Positions 42,523 to 51,428 of a stretch of 64,000 nt of DNA are shown here, piece by piece. The notes below the pieces were generated by a model. The model had not been told where the DNA came from and did no database searches. It saw nothing but the letters and a program-made list of their open reading frames with translations. The stretch spans positions 124,001-188,000 of the forward strand of contig NZ_CATMFB010000005.1 of assembly GCF_950066645.1 (NCBI RefSeq), given 5' to 3'. Origin of the DNA: an uncultured Thalassolituus sp. (GTDB lineage: Bacteria > Pseudomonadota > Gammaproteobacteria > Pseudomonadales > Oceanobacteraceae). Made by a program: the position numbers and the translations under genes. Position 1 is the first letter of the stretch, and each line of letters starts with the position of its first letter.

Positions 42523-43310
42523 CAACAGAAAAACAGATACTGGTTTTTACCGATCTCGACGGTACTCTGCTGGATCACACCAGCTACTCCTACGCGCCCG
42601 CAGAAAAAGCGCTGCAGACTCTGAAAAAGCAGCATATCCCACTCGTTCTTAACACCAGTAAAACACGCGCCGAAGTAAAATTGTTACGCCGACGCATGGA
42701 GAATACCTTCCCGTTTATCTGTGAAAACGGCAGCGCCGTCTATCTTCCGGACAGTGACGGAGACTTTGTTGCGCATGTCAGTGGCAGTGGCTACGACGGA
42801 ATACTGTCTGTCCTCAGCCAGCTGCGTAAAGACGGCTTCCGTTTCCGTGGATTTAACGATATGCCTGCCAGTGAAGTGTCTGCAGTGACAGGACTGAATA
42901 CCGACGACGCGACTCTGGCAAAACAGCGCGAAGCAACAGAGCCCCTGCTCTGGCAAGGCAGTGAAGAAGAACTTCTTCAATTTACCACGGCGATTGAACA
43001 CCACGGTTTGCGTCTGGTTCAGGGTGGGCGTTTCTACCATGTTATGAATCAGACAGATAAAGCGGATGGTATGAAAAAGGTCGCCGATTATTACCGCCAG
43101 AGTACTGGCCGGGATGTCATCACAATTGCTCTTGGAGATGGCGGTAACGACGTGGGTATGCTCGAAGCGGCTGATTTTCCGGTTGTGATTCCGGGCAAAA
43201 AAACGACACTGACGATAAAGAACTCTGCGGCCGTTACTGCGCCGTCCGAGGGCCCCAAAGGCTGGCAACAGGTCATGGGCCCTCTGCTGAATAAACTGCT
43301 GGCGCAATAA
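42519..43310 (+). CDS. HAD-IIB phosphatase, glucosyl/mannosyl-3-phosphoglycerate phosphatase
   Basis: 263 residues, HAD superfamily IIB. Nucleophile motif FTDLDGTLLD at the start, NTSKTRAEV (motif II), and GDGGNDVGMLEAADFPVVI (motif IV). The overall pattern is that of mannosyl-3-phosphoglycerate phosphatase, a family that also supplies glucosyl-3-phosphoglycerate phosphatases. Sits between the glycerate kinase (overlap of four bases) and the synthase (52 bases downstream). Which sugar is used depends on the synthase and cannot be read here. Confidence 0.87.
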   Translation: MTTEKQILVFTDLDGTLLDHTSYSYAPAEKALQTLKKQHIPLVLNTSKTRAEVKLLRRRMENTFPFICENGSAVYLPDSDGDFVAHVSGSGYDGILSVLSQLRKDGFRFRGFNDMPASEVSAVTGLNTDDATLAKQREATEPLLWQGSEEELLQFTTAIEHHGLRLVQGGRFYHVMNQTDKADGMKKVADYYRQSTGRDVITIALGDGGNDVGMLEAADFPVVIPGKKTTLTIKNSAAVTAPSEGPKGWQQVMGPLLNKLLAQ

Positions 43311-43362
43311 GCGCTGACTCTGAAAATAATACACAGTCTGAAGACTGATTAAGGAGATTTAA

Positions 43363-44577
43363 GTGGCTGATTTTTATCAGAACGGGATAGTAACAACTCT
43401 GCACAACCTGGTGGACCGCCCACTGGAGGACATGGAAAAAGAGCTGATGAGCTTTTCGCGTCTTCGCCCTATGTCACTGGTACTGCCCTCACTTTATTCT
43501 GAACTTGAAGGCCCTGCCCTCGACAACATCATCAAGGAAGTTGCTCAGGTGCCTTACCTGAATGAGATTGTCATCGGCCTCGACCGGGCTGACGAAAAGC
43601 AATACGAACACGCCAAGCATTTTTTCTCACGACTCCCTCAACATCACCGTATTCTCTGGAACGACGGCCCGCGTCTTCAGAAAATTGATGCCATGCTGCA
43701 GGAGAAAGGACTGGCACCCACTGAGCTGGGTAAAGGACGGAACGTCTGGTACTGCTATGGCTATGTTCTGGCTTCAGGGCGGGCAGAGTCGGTAGCGCTG
43801 CACGATTGCGATATCGTGACCTACGACCGTAGCCTGCTTGCGCGTCTGGTATACCCGGTCGCGAACCCTGGTTTCAACTATGTATTTGCCAAAGGCTATT
43901 ACACCCGTATTGCTGACCAGAAAATGAATGGCCGCGTCAGCCGCCTCCTTGTCACCCCGCTGTTACGGGCTCTGAAAAAAATCTATGGTGGGCTGGACTT
44001 CCTCGAGTACCTCGACAGTTTCCGCTATCCGCTATCCGGCGAATTCTCCATGCGCACAGATGCACTTAACGACATCCGCATCCCAAGCGACTGGGGGCTG
44101 GAAATTGGCGTCCTGTCTGAAATGAAGCGGAATTATTCTACAAACCGCATTTGTCAGGTCGATATTGCCGATGTTTATGACCACAAGCATCAGCCGCTGT
44201 CTCAGGAAGATGCAAACGCGGGCTTGTCAAAAATGAGCATGGATATCTGTAAGGCAATTTTCCGTAAACTCGCCACCCAGGGCGAAGTTTTCTCGAACGA
44301 AACCTTCCGTACCATCAAGGCGACCTACTTCCGCATCGCGCTCGACTTTATTGAAACCTATTACAACGATGCACGTATGAATGGTCTGAATCTGGATCGT
44401 CATGCCGAAGAACGCGCAGTGGAGATGTTTGCAGAAAATATCATGAATGCTGGCGAATACTTTCTGGCTAACCCGATGGAAACGCCGTTCATTCCAAGCT
44501 GGAACCGGGTTATTTCAGCAGTGCCTGATATTCTTGATCGCCTGTACGAGGCGGTTGAAGAAGATAACGCGGGCTGA
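43363..44577 (+). CDS. GT81-like glucosyl-3-phosphoglycerate synthase
   Basis: 404-residue glycosyltransferase of GT-A fold. SLVLPSLYSELEGPALDNI is the donor-binding start, LGKGRNVWYCYGYVLA and HDCDIVTYD carry the metal-binding DxD, and SGEFSMRTDAL with WGLEIGVLSEM are typical of GpgS-type enzymes joining NDP-glucose to 3-phosphoglycerate. Start is GTG at 43363, with AGGAG eight bases before. Together with the phosphatase it should make glucosylglycerate, an osmolyte. A mannosyl variant is not excluded. Followed by a strong terminator. Confidence 0.8.
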   Translation: MADFYQNGIVTTLHNLVDRPLEDMEKELMSFSRLRPMSLVLPSLYSELEGPALDNIIKEVAQVPYLNEIVIGLDRADEKQYEHAKHFFSRLPQHHRILWNDGPRLQKIDAMLQEKGLAPTELGKGRNVWYCYGYVLASGRAESVALHDCDIVTYDRSLLARLVYPVANPGFNYVFAKGYYTRIADQKMNGRVSRLLVTPLLRALKKIYGGLDFLEYLDSFRYPLSGEFSMRTDALNDIRIPSDWGLEIGVLSEMKRNYSTNRICQVDIADVYDHKHQPLSQEDANAGLSKMSMDICKAIFRKLATQGEVFSNETFRTIKATYFRIALDFIETYYNDARMNGLNLDRHAEERAVEMFAENIMNAGEYFLANPMETPFIPSWNRVISAVPDILDRLYEAVEEDNAG

Positions 44578-44586
44578 TTGCTCTGC

Positions 44587-44620
44587 GCGACCCGCCAACG
44601 GCGGGTCGCTTTCCTTTTCT
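44587..44620 (+). terminator. Rho-independent terminator after the GT81-like gene
   Basis: Ten-base-pair stem GCGACCCGCC/GGCGGGTCGC (44587-44609), loop AAC, then a T-rich tract. It separates the convergent synthase and phosphorylase genes. Confidence 0.88.
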
Positions 44621-46377
44621 TATCTTACTGCATCACTGTCGCGACAGAGCCAGACCGTCTGATACGGATAGAGAGTCAGCTCGTCTCCCACCACCGATTC
44701 CTCAAGTGACAACAGATCCGTCAAACCACTTTCCATAAATCCGAGACTGGCGAGAGGCAGATTCAGAATTCGCTCTGTGACATTGGAGATCGCAAATACG
44801 CGTTGTCCGGATTCACCACAGCTTCTTATCAGAATAAAGAGGTCGGTATTGATCTTCACCACATCCTGGCGTGCATCAGGATGAAATGCCGGTTGCTTAC
44901 GACGTATTTTTATCATACGGGATAACGCAGTAAACACCTCGGCCTGGTGCGTTACCGGATTACCTAACAGGTAGTCCAACTCATTCTTTTCCCAGATCCT
45001 GCGGTTAATAGAACGCGTACGCCCGGTCTGCTCAACCCGGGCAAGATCATTCGGCGACGCCGTAAGGCTGTGAATATACACTGCCGGGATTCCCTGCATG
45101 GCCAGCATAATAGCCTGCGAACAGAGGAAACGCTGAACCTGATGGTGATCAACCCCCCGGCGTGTGCCCATACAGGCATCGAACAATGTAATATTAATTT
45201 CGTAGGGGCTCTCTGTCCCATCACTGTTTGCCTTCATGCTGACAAAGCCACCGAAGCGGTGCATGCAGTCAATCAGATCCTGGACTTCCCGCTCTGGCAG
45301 CAGACCTTCAACCGGACGAACACCAATACCGTCATGGGAGGCGGTGAAATTAAGATACGAGCACCCCTCTGGTAACGGAGGAATCGCATCTGCCCAGTCA
45401 CTCAGAAAAGAGGCATTTCCACGATTCAGCGCGTGTAATACCAGAGGCGGCAGACCGAACTGATACACCATATGAGCTTCGTCAGACTGACCGAAGTAGC
45501 TGAGGTTCTCTTTGACCGGGACATTAGTTTCTGTGATCACGACGACTTCTGGCGCCACAAAATTCACGACATCACGAAGAAGTTTAACGGCCTCGTGCGT
45601 CTGACTCAGGTGAAGACAGGTCGTCCCGATCTGCTTCCAGAGAAACGCCACCGCATCCAGTCGGATAAACCGGGCCCCCTGTTCGATGTACATCAGGTAA
45701 ATTTTTATAAATTCGAACAGCACCTGTGGATTGGCAAAATTCAGATCAATCTGATCTTCTGAAAATGTCGCCCAGACATGTCTGACGCCACGGTGGGTAT
45801 GCACAGGGGTTAACAAAGGTGTATTGCGCGGTCGGGTCACCAGGGATACATCCGTCGCCGGATCGACTTCAATAAAATAGTCGCTGTACGGCTCACGGTT
45901 GGCAATATAATCGACGAACCAGAGGTTCTCACGGGAGCAGTGGTTAATCACAAGATCGATCATCAGATCAAAATCTGCGGCAATATCGGCTACATGGTTC
46001 CAGTCACCCCACTCTGGATTCACCATGTAATAGTCGATCACCGAAAAACCATCGTCTGAGCTATACGGAAAAAATGGCAGAATATGGACCGAGTTTACGA
46101 CTTCGGCGAGCCGCTCTTTCAGAAAATGTGTCAGCGTTGCCATCGGCATTTCATCCGCTTTCTGCACGCTGTTGCCGTAAGTAATCAGAATTACGTCTTC
46201 CTGACTCCAGCGTTCAGCGCCCGCTGGCACGGCCTCCTCCCGGTGAGTGCGACCGGTTTTTTCGCAGAAGTGTTGGCAGATGGTGTGTATTTCGCGGGCG
46301 ACCAGCCCTGCATCCTGCATATCACCGTAAATATTTTTTACCCGGTGAGTGAACTGTTGCAATGCTGCCTCAGTCAT
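44620..46377 (-). CDS. GH13_18 glucoside phosphorylase, probable glucosylglycerate phosphorylase
   Basis: 585 residues of the sucrose-phosphorylase-like family GH13_18. Catalytic residues: nucleophile Asp241 (RLDAVAFLWK), acid/base Glu283 (ITETNVP), transition-state stabiliser Asp349 (TASHDGIGVRP). Family members include sucrose, sucrose-6-phosphate and glucosylglycerate phosphorylases; the last split glucosylglycerate with phosphate into glucose-1-phosphate and glycerate. Next to the synthase, phosphatase and glycerate kinase, that activity is the best fit. It lies 49 bases behind eda on the same strand without a terminator, so it may be the last gene of the zwf operon. Confidence 0.83.
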   Translation of the reverse strand: MTEAALQQFTHRVKNIYGDMQDAGLVAREIHTICQHFCEKTGRTHREEAVPAGAERWSQEDVILITYGNSVQKADEMPMATLTHFLKERLAEVVNSVHILPFFPYSSDDGFSVIDYYMVNPEWGDWNHVADIAADFDLMIDLVINHCSRENLWFVDYIANREPYSDYFIEVDPATDVSLVTRPRNTPLLTPVHTHRGVRHVWATFSEDQIDLNFANPQVLFEFIKIYLMYIEQGARFIRLDAVAFLWKQIGTTCLHLSQTHEAVKLLRDVVNFVAPEVVVITETNVPVKENLSYFGQSDEAHMVYQFGLPPLVLHALNRGNASFLSDWADAIPPLPEGCSYLNFTASHDGIGVRPVEGLLPEREVQDLIDCMHRFGGFVSMKANSDGTESPYEINITLFDACMGTRRGVDHHQVQRFLCSQAIMLAMQGIPAVYIHSLTASPNDLARVEQTGRTRSINRRIWEKNELDYLLGNPVTHQAEVFTALSRMIKIRRKQPAFHPDARQDVVKINTDLFILIRSCGESGQRVFAISNVTERILNLPLASLGFMESGLTDLLSLEESVVGDELTLYPYQTVWLCRDSDAVR

Positions 46378-46426
46378 TGATTGTCCTCTGACGCCTGATG
46401 AATTTCAGTGCAGCCAAGCCGGTGAA

Positions 46427-47041
46427 TTATGACCGGACGGCGTCTGCGATGTCCTTAATTCCTTGCCAATTCCGTGCCGACATCAGCTTCTCGGGCGTGA
46501 GCCAGCTGCCCCCGACCGCGAAAACATTGTTTAATTCGAGATAATCGCCATAGGTCTCTGCACCAATCCCGCCGGTCGGGCAGAATGACACATCCCCCAG
46601 AGGGCCACCGATAGACCGGAGCATGTCCCTGCCACCTGCGGCAGCTGCAGGGAAGAACTTCATCCGGCTGAAACCGGCTTCCCGAACCTGCATGACTTCA
46701 CTGGTCGTTGCAACACCGGGCAGAAATGGGCCTCCCCACTCCTGAGCACATTGCAGCAGGCTTGCCGTAAATCCAGGGGTGACAACAAACTCAGCGCCCA
46801 CTTTCAGTGCATCATGGAACTGCTGCGTACTCGTCACTGTCCCGACACCGACGATCGCTTCAGGGACATTGGCACGGATGTCCCGGATTGCTTCCAGACC
46901 ATGCTCTGTGCGGAGAGTCACCTCAAGCAGATGAACACCACCATCGACCAGCGCCTGCGCCATAGGCACAGCATCATCCAGATCATTTATTACGATGACA
47001 GGCACGACGGGCTTTGTGCGCTGCAACCAGAGATCCCACAT
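46427..47041 (-). CDS. eda: KDPG aldolase
   Basis: 2-keto-3-deoxy-6-phosphogluconate aldolase, last step of the Entner-Doudoroff pathway, giving pyruvate and glyceraldehyde-3-phosphate. 204 residues from the ATG at 47041 (GGAG upstream, four bases after the edd stop); upstream in-frame codons only overlap edd. Catalytic Glu in VTLRTEHGLEAI, GVGTVTS, and the Schiff-base Lys in MKFFPAAAAGG are intact. Confidence 0.95.
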   Translation of the reverse strand: MWDLWLQRTKPVVPVIVINDLDDAVPMAQALVDGGVHLLEVTLRTEHGLEAIRDIRANVPEAIVGVGTVTSTQQFHDALKVGAEFVVTPGFTASLLQCAQEWGGPFLPGVATTSEVMQVREAGFSRMKFFPAAAAGGRDMLRSIGGPLGDVSFCPTGGIGAETYGDYLELNNVFAVGGSWLTPEKLMSARNWQGIKDIADAVRS

Positions 47042-47045
47042 AGAC

Positions 47046-48872
47046 TTACTCCCATCCAAGACTGATGGCTCCCTGATCGGCGGGTCCCGCCAACATCCGG
47101 AAGCCCTGAAAAAGTTCGCGACCGTTGCCTTTGCGACTGGCAGACACATCCAGCGGAGCACGTACTTCCTCCGTAAGCCGCTGTTCAAACCCGGGGGTAA
47201 TAACCTGCAGCAGCCCTTTGTGTCCATCAAGACAAATCATGTCTCCGTCTCTGACCGCATGCACAGGCCCATCCGTCAGTGCCTCCGGGCACAGGTGAAT
47301 CGCTGCAGGGACCTTACCGGATGCTCCGGACAACCGACCATCCGTCACCAGCGCTACCCGATATCCCTGCTCCTGCAGATTGGTCAGTGCGGGGGTTAAC
47401 TGATGCAGTTCAGGCATCCCATTGGCGCGCGGCCCCTGGCCTTTAACGACCACGATGACATCCTGATTGAGATCGCCGGCGCGATAGGCGTCGAGTACCT
47501 GTTGCTGATCCGTAAATACTTTTGCAGGGGCTTCGATTACCCAACGGTCGTCAGGTACTGCCGAGACTTTCATCATGGCGCGGCCAAGATTACCGCTAAC
47601 CAGTTTCATTCCGCCCTCCCGCAGGAAAGGCGCATGAGCAGGCGCCAGGACCGTCAGGTCTCCGGATTCTGCCGCCACGGCTTTCCATGCCAACTGCCCT
47701 TTATCATCTTCATACGGCATCTGACACCACTGCTGCAGCCCTTCTCCCAGAATGGTTCTGACATCCCCATGCAACATGCCCTCATCGAGTAATTCGCGGA
47801 TCAGAAATGGCATGCCTCCCGCCTCATGAAAGGCATTCACGTCGGCACTGCCATTAGGGTACATCCGGGTCAGCAAAGGAACGACCTCTGAAAGGTCGGC
47901 CATGTCCTGCCAGTCGATCAGAATACCGGCCATACGTGCGATGGCGACCAGGTGAATGCTGTGGTTTGTCGACCCACCGGTGGCCAGAAGCCCCACCATC
48001 GCATTGACCATTGAACGCTCATCGATCATCTGTCCGATGGGCAGATAGCCAGCTTCCAGCGCGGTGATACGTGTGACAACCGAGGTTGCCTCAGCCGTGA
48101 GTAATCGCCGGAGGTTGCCACCTGGAGGAACAAAAGAGGAGCCCGGTAACTGCAGCCCCATGATTTCCATCAGCATCTGGTTCGAGTTCGCAGTGCCGTA
48201 AAACGTACAGGTACCTTCGCTGTGATAACTGCCCATTTCACTTTTGAGCAACTCTTCATCATCAACATCGCCACGGGCGTATGCCTGCCGCACCTTTGCT
48301 TTATCCTGATTACTGATACCGCTGTGCATCGGACCGGAAGGTACAAATACGCAGGGGAGATGACCAAAACGGAGCGCAGCCATTAACAGACCCGGGACAA
48401 TTTTGTCGCAGATCCCAAGCATCAGCGCACCGTCAAACACCTGATGAGACAGGGCTACTGCAGTACTCAACGCAATGACGTCCCGACTGAACAGAGACAT
48501 CTCCATACCGCTCTGCCCCTGGGTGACGCCATCACACATCGCTGGCACTCCGGACGCGACCTGAGCGACATGGCCCTGTTCAGCGAGTGCCTGCTTGATC
48601 TGTTCAGGGTAGTGGCGGTATGGCGCATGGGCCGAGAGAACGTCGTTGTATGCGGTAACAATACCAATGTTCGCCGCCCGTACACTGCTGCGTAGAATAA
48701 GTTTTTCATCATCAGTCGCTGAGGCGTAATCGTGAGCGAGGTTCGTACAGCTGAGCCCCGTCCTGACAGGCCCCTCCGCCGCAGCCTCTGCAATGTCTGT
48801 GAGGTAGGACTCACGCAGAGACCGGCTCCGTTCCCGGATACGGTCTGTGACTGCCGCAACGACTGGATGCAT
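47046..48872 (-). CDS. edd: 6-phosphogluconate dehydratase
   Basis: [4Fe-4S] dehydratase of the IlvD/Edd family making KDPG. 608 residues from ATG 48872 (MHPVVAAVTDRI), the same start and length as Pseudomonas Edd; a GTG three codons upstream lies too close to the GGAG signal. Cluster and substrate motifs include GVPAMCDGVTQGQSGMEMSL, CDKIVPG and GRLSGASGKVPAAIH. One base separates it from the pgl stop; operon zwf-pgl-edd-eda. Confidence 0.96.
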   Translation of the reverse strand: MHPVVAAVTDRIRERSRSLRESYLTDIAEAAAEGPVRTGLSCTNLAHDYASATDDEKLILRSSVRAANIGIVTAYNDVLSAHAPYRHYPEQIKQALAEQGHVAQVASGVPAMCDGVTQGQSGMEMSLFSRDVIALSTAVALSHQVFDGALMLGICDKIVPGLLMAALRFGHLPCVFVPSGPMHSGISNQDKAKVRQAYARGDVDDEELLKSEMGSYHSEGTCTFYGTANSNQMLMEIMGLQLPGSSFVPPGGNLRRLLTAEATSVVTRITALEAGYLPIGQMIDERSMVNAMVGLLATGGSTNHSIHLVAIARMAGILIDWQDMADLSEVVPLLTRMYPNGSADVNAFHEAGGMPFLIRELLDEGMLHGDVRTILGEGLQQWCQMPYEDDKGQLAWKAVAAESGDLTVLAPAHAPFLREGGMKLVSGNLGRAMMKVSAVPDDRWVIEAPAKVFTDQQQVLDAYRAGDLNQDVIVVVKGQGPRANGMPELHQLTPALTNLQEQGYRVALVTDGRLSGASGKVPAAIHLCPEALTDGPVHAVRDGDMICLDGHKGLLQVITPGFEQRLTEEVRAPLDVSASRKGNGRELFQGFRMLAGPADQGAISLGWE

Positions 48873-48873
48873 A

Positions 48874-49575
48874 TTATTCACTCCGGAAAATGGTGAGTGG
48901 AACCTGAGACTGAGTCAGAACCGTGCGGACCGGCATCGCCTGAATATCCGTCCGGCCCTCCTCCTCCAGTGCCTGCTGATACACAGCATTTTTCTGCTGT
49001 CCCTCAAAATGTAGATACAGGTGGCGGCAATTCGACAGCAAGGCCCACGTCAGGGTCATACGAGGCAAGCCAGCTGGCTCATCCGTCACAGGACAACACC
49101 AGGCGCCAGCACTCTCATCAAGGCATCGTGACAATGACGAAGACCCGGGAAACCACGAGGCCGTGTGCCCATCATTGCCCATACCTAACACCGCAAAATC
49201 CAGTCGGGTGATCTGTTCATGCAGTTTATTTTCACATTCCATAAAGCCATCGACCGGCGATGCACTTTTATTTTTCAGCGGCAGAAAGTAAGCAGCGGCC
49301 GCTTGATTCATAAGCAGGTGCTGACGCACCAGACGGGCATTACTGGCGGTGTCCTCCTCTCCGACCCAGCGCTCATCGACCAGCGTTATCAGCACTTTGC
49401 TCCAGTCGAGCTTCTGCTTTGAGAGCTCTTCAAAAAAACGTACAGGCGTCGTGCCCCCGCTGACTGCGATGCATACTCTCCCCCGAGCCTCAATGGCTTC
49501 GCGAATCCGGTTGGCAAGATCTTCCGCAAGTTGTTTTGCAAGCGCATCAGCGGATTTAAAACGGTTTTCTGCCAT
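48874..49575 (-). CDS. pgl: 6-phosphogluconolactonase
   Basis: Hydrolyses 6-phosphogluconolactone to 6-phosphogluconate. 233 residues of the DevB/SOL type from the ATG at 49575 (AGGAGG seven bases before). AVSGGTTPVRFFEELS, LVDERWVGEEDTASNARLV and VLGMGNDGHTASWFPGS are the family blocks. Lies 66 bases after zwf and immediately before edd. Confidence 0.95.
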   Translation of the reverse strand: MAENRFKSADALAKQLAEDLANRIREAIEARGRVCIAVSGGTTPVRFFEELSKQKLDWSKVLITLVDERWVGEEDTASNARLVRQHLLMNQAAAAYFLPLKNKSASPVDGFMECENKLHEQITRLDFAVLGMGNDGHTASWFPGSSSLSRCLDESAGAWCCPVTDEPAGLPRMTLTWALLSNCRHLYLHFEGQQKNAVYQQALEEEGRTDIQAMPVRTVLTQSQVPLTIFRSE

Positions 49576-49641
49576 AAAGGCCTCCTTTACTCCGGGCTGA
49601 CTGTCAGTGTGACAGTCAGTGGGAGAAATGTTCATTCATTA

Positions 49642-51102
49642 TCAGCTGTTTTCATCCCAAAGGCGCCCATCTTTTGCGAGAAGAAGGGTCGCTGCCGCTG
49701 GCCCCCAGGAGCCAGCGGTATAGGGTTCAGGGCGTTGGTCGAGTTCAGTCCAGTAACTGAGAATCGGATCCACCCAGCGCCACGCCTCAAGCAACTCGTC
49801 GTTGCGCAGAAAGAGCGTCGCATTGCCGCTGAGAGCGTCAAACAGTAACCGTTCATAGGCTTCCGGAACCCGCGTCTGGCGGTGGTTGGAAGGATTCAGG
49901 CTGAGGTTCATCGGCCGGACATTCATCCCCGGACCGACGCGTTTTTCGCACAACATCAGCCGTACACCTTCATCGGGCTGCAGGCGGAATATCAGCTTAT
50001 TCGCCATGGTATTTTTGTGCTGCAACGGAAATATAGAGTGTGGAATTTCTTTAAAATGCACAACAATTTCACAAGCACGTTCTGCCAGTCGCTTGCCCGT
50101 GCGGAGATAAAACGGAACACCAGCCCAACGCCAGTTATCAATCTCAACCTTTGCCGCGATAAAGGTTTCGGTCTGACTCTTAGGGTGAACCCCTGGCTCG
50201 TCCCGGTAACGCGGAACGGCTTTGCCATCGGCAACGCCCGCATCGTACTGCCCCCGTACCACATTATCGGATATAAGATTACCGGTAATCGGCTTAAGTG
50301 CCCGCAGCACTTTGACTTTTTCATCGCGAACGGCGTCCGGCTCCAGCCTCGCGGGCGGCTCCATCGCAGTGATGCAGAGCAGCTGCAGCAGATGGTTCTG
50401 AAACATATCGCGCATGGCGCCAACGTGCTCATAAAAGCCCGCTCGCTTTTCAACCCCCAGTGATTCAGAGATAGTGATCTGAATATGGTCGATGTAATGC
50501 TGGTTCCACTGTGATTCAAACAGTGAGTTAGCGAATCGCAACACCATCAGGTTCTGTACGGTTTCTTTTCCAAGGTAGTGATCAATGCGGTAAATCTGAT
50601 TCTCTTTAAAAAACTCAGCCACCGTATCGTTGATCGCCCTGGCCGATGCCAGGTCATGCCCGATCGGCTTTTCCAGAACAATCTTACTTTGTGGAGTGAT
50701 CAGACCCGCACTGTGCAGACCCCTGCACACCGGGGTATAGAGATCAGAGCCGGTGGCCATGTAGTAGAGACGATTGCTGTCTTCCTGTGAGAAGGTTTTA
50801 CGGAGCGCTTTGTACGCCCCCTCATCCGTGACATCCATTGTCAGGCACTGAACTTTAGCGATAAACGCATCAAGTACTTCCAGCTCCAGATACTCGTTGC
50901 CGATGTGCGACTTCAGAGACTTCTCTATCACGCGGGAAAAGTCCCCACGCTCCATGTCCTGACGCGTCACAGCATAGATCACACCGTCGGGCAGACGACC
51001 ATCCCGATGCAACATATAAAGAGCCGGCATCAGCTTACGCAGCGCCAGGTCACCCAGACCACCAAAGAGAACAAGTTCAAACGGTGCATTTATGTGCATC
51101 AC
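49642..51102 (-). CDS. zwf: Glucose-6-phosphate 1-dehydrogenase
   Basis: Oxidises glucose-6-phosphate, making NADPH/NADH, the first step feeding the Entner-Doudoroff genes behind it. 486 residues. The nucleotide-binding FGGLGDLALRKLMPALY (GGxGDLxxRKL), the catalytic RIDHYLGKETVQN and the VLEKPIGHD segment are intact. First gene of zwf-pgl-edd-eda and perhaps the GH13_18 gene. I looked for a HexR-type palindrome upstream and did not find a convincing one. Confidence 0.97.
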   Translation of the reverse strand: MMHINAPFELVLFGGLGDLALRKLMPALYMLHRDGRLPDGVIYAVTRQDMERGDFSRVIEKSLKSHIGNEYLELEVLDAFIAKVQCLTMDVTDEGAYKALRKTFSQEDSNRLYYMATGSDLYTPVCRGLHSAGLITPQSKIVLEKPIGHDLASARAINDTVAEFFKENQIYRIDHYLGKETVQNLMVLRFANSLFESQWNQHYIDHIQITISESLGVEKRAGFYEHVGAMRDMFQNHLLQLLCITAMEPPARLEPDAVRDEKVKVLRALKPITGNLISDNVVRGQYDAGVADGKAVPRYRDEPGVHPKSQTETFIAAKVEIDNWRWAGVPFYLRTGKRLAERACEIVVHFKEIPHSIFPLQHKNTMANKLIFRLQPDEGVRLMLCEKRVGPGMNVRPMNLSLNPSNHRQTRVPEAYERLLFDALSGNATLFLRNDELLEAWRWVDPILSYWTELDQRPEPYTAGSWGPAAATLLLAKDGRLWDENS

Positions 51103-51428
51103 TTACCTCCAGTGTTACTTTTCAGTGCAACGAGAAACACCTCAGATATCGGCAATTCTTCTCTTACACCCGTTTCAACCGACCTGACCTTCCTGCCCGA
51201 TCAGCTGAGCCCTGATTTTATCGGGCCTTAATGTCATATTAGTCAAGATAAGCAGATTCTGTACCGTCGGCATCATACTTGCACCAACATGATTCAGGAC
51301 GGGAAGTTCTCTGCCCGAAAATTTTTCACGGCGGCACCGGCCAATGACGCAAAAACGTAACAAATCTGCCATAATCTGCCGCAGTAAAGAGGTACCTGAT
51401 TACTATGTCTGAACAAGGAAAGATCCCG
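51103..51428. other. Divergent intergenic region between zwf and galU
   Basis: About 326 bases with no credible gene (counting to the preferred galU start). It must contain both promoters; CATAAT at 51370-51375 could be a galU -10 but has no clear -35. A CCCGAT...ATCGGG hairpin near 51198-51227 has no T run and is unassigned. Confidence 0.5.

Noticed and set aside
51198-51227. CCCGAT...ATCGGG hairpin upstream of zwf/galU as a terminator or HexR site
   Set aside because: No T tract and no match to the HexR palindrome; the loop is long. Left unassigned.
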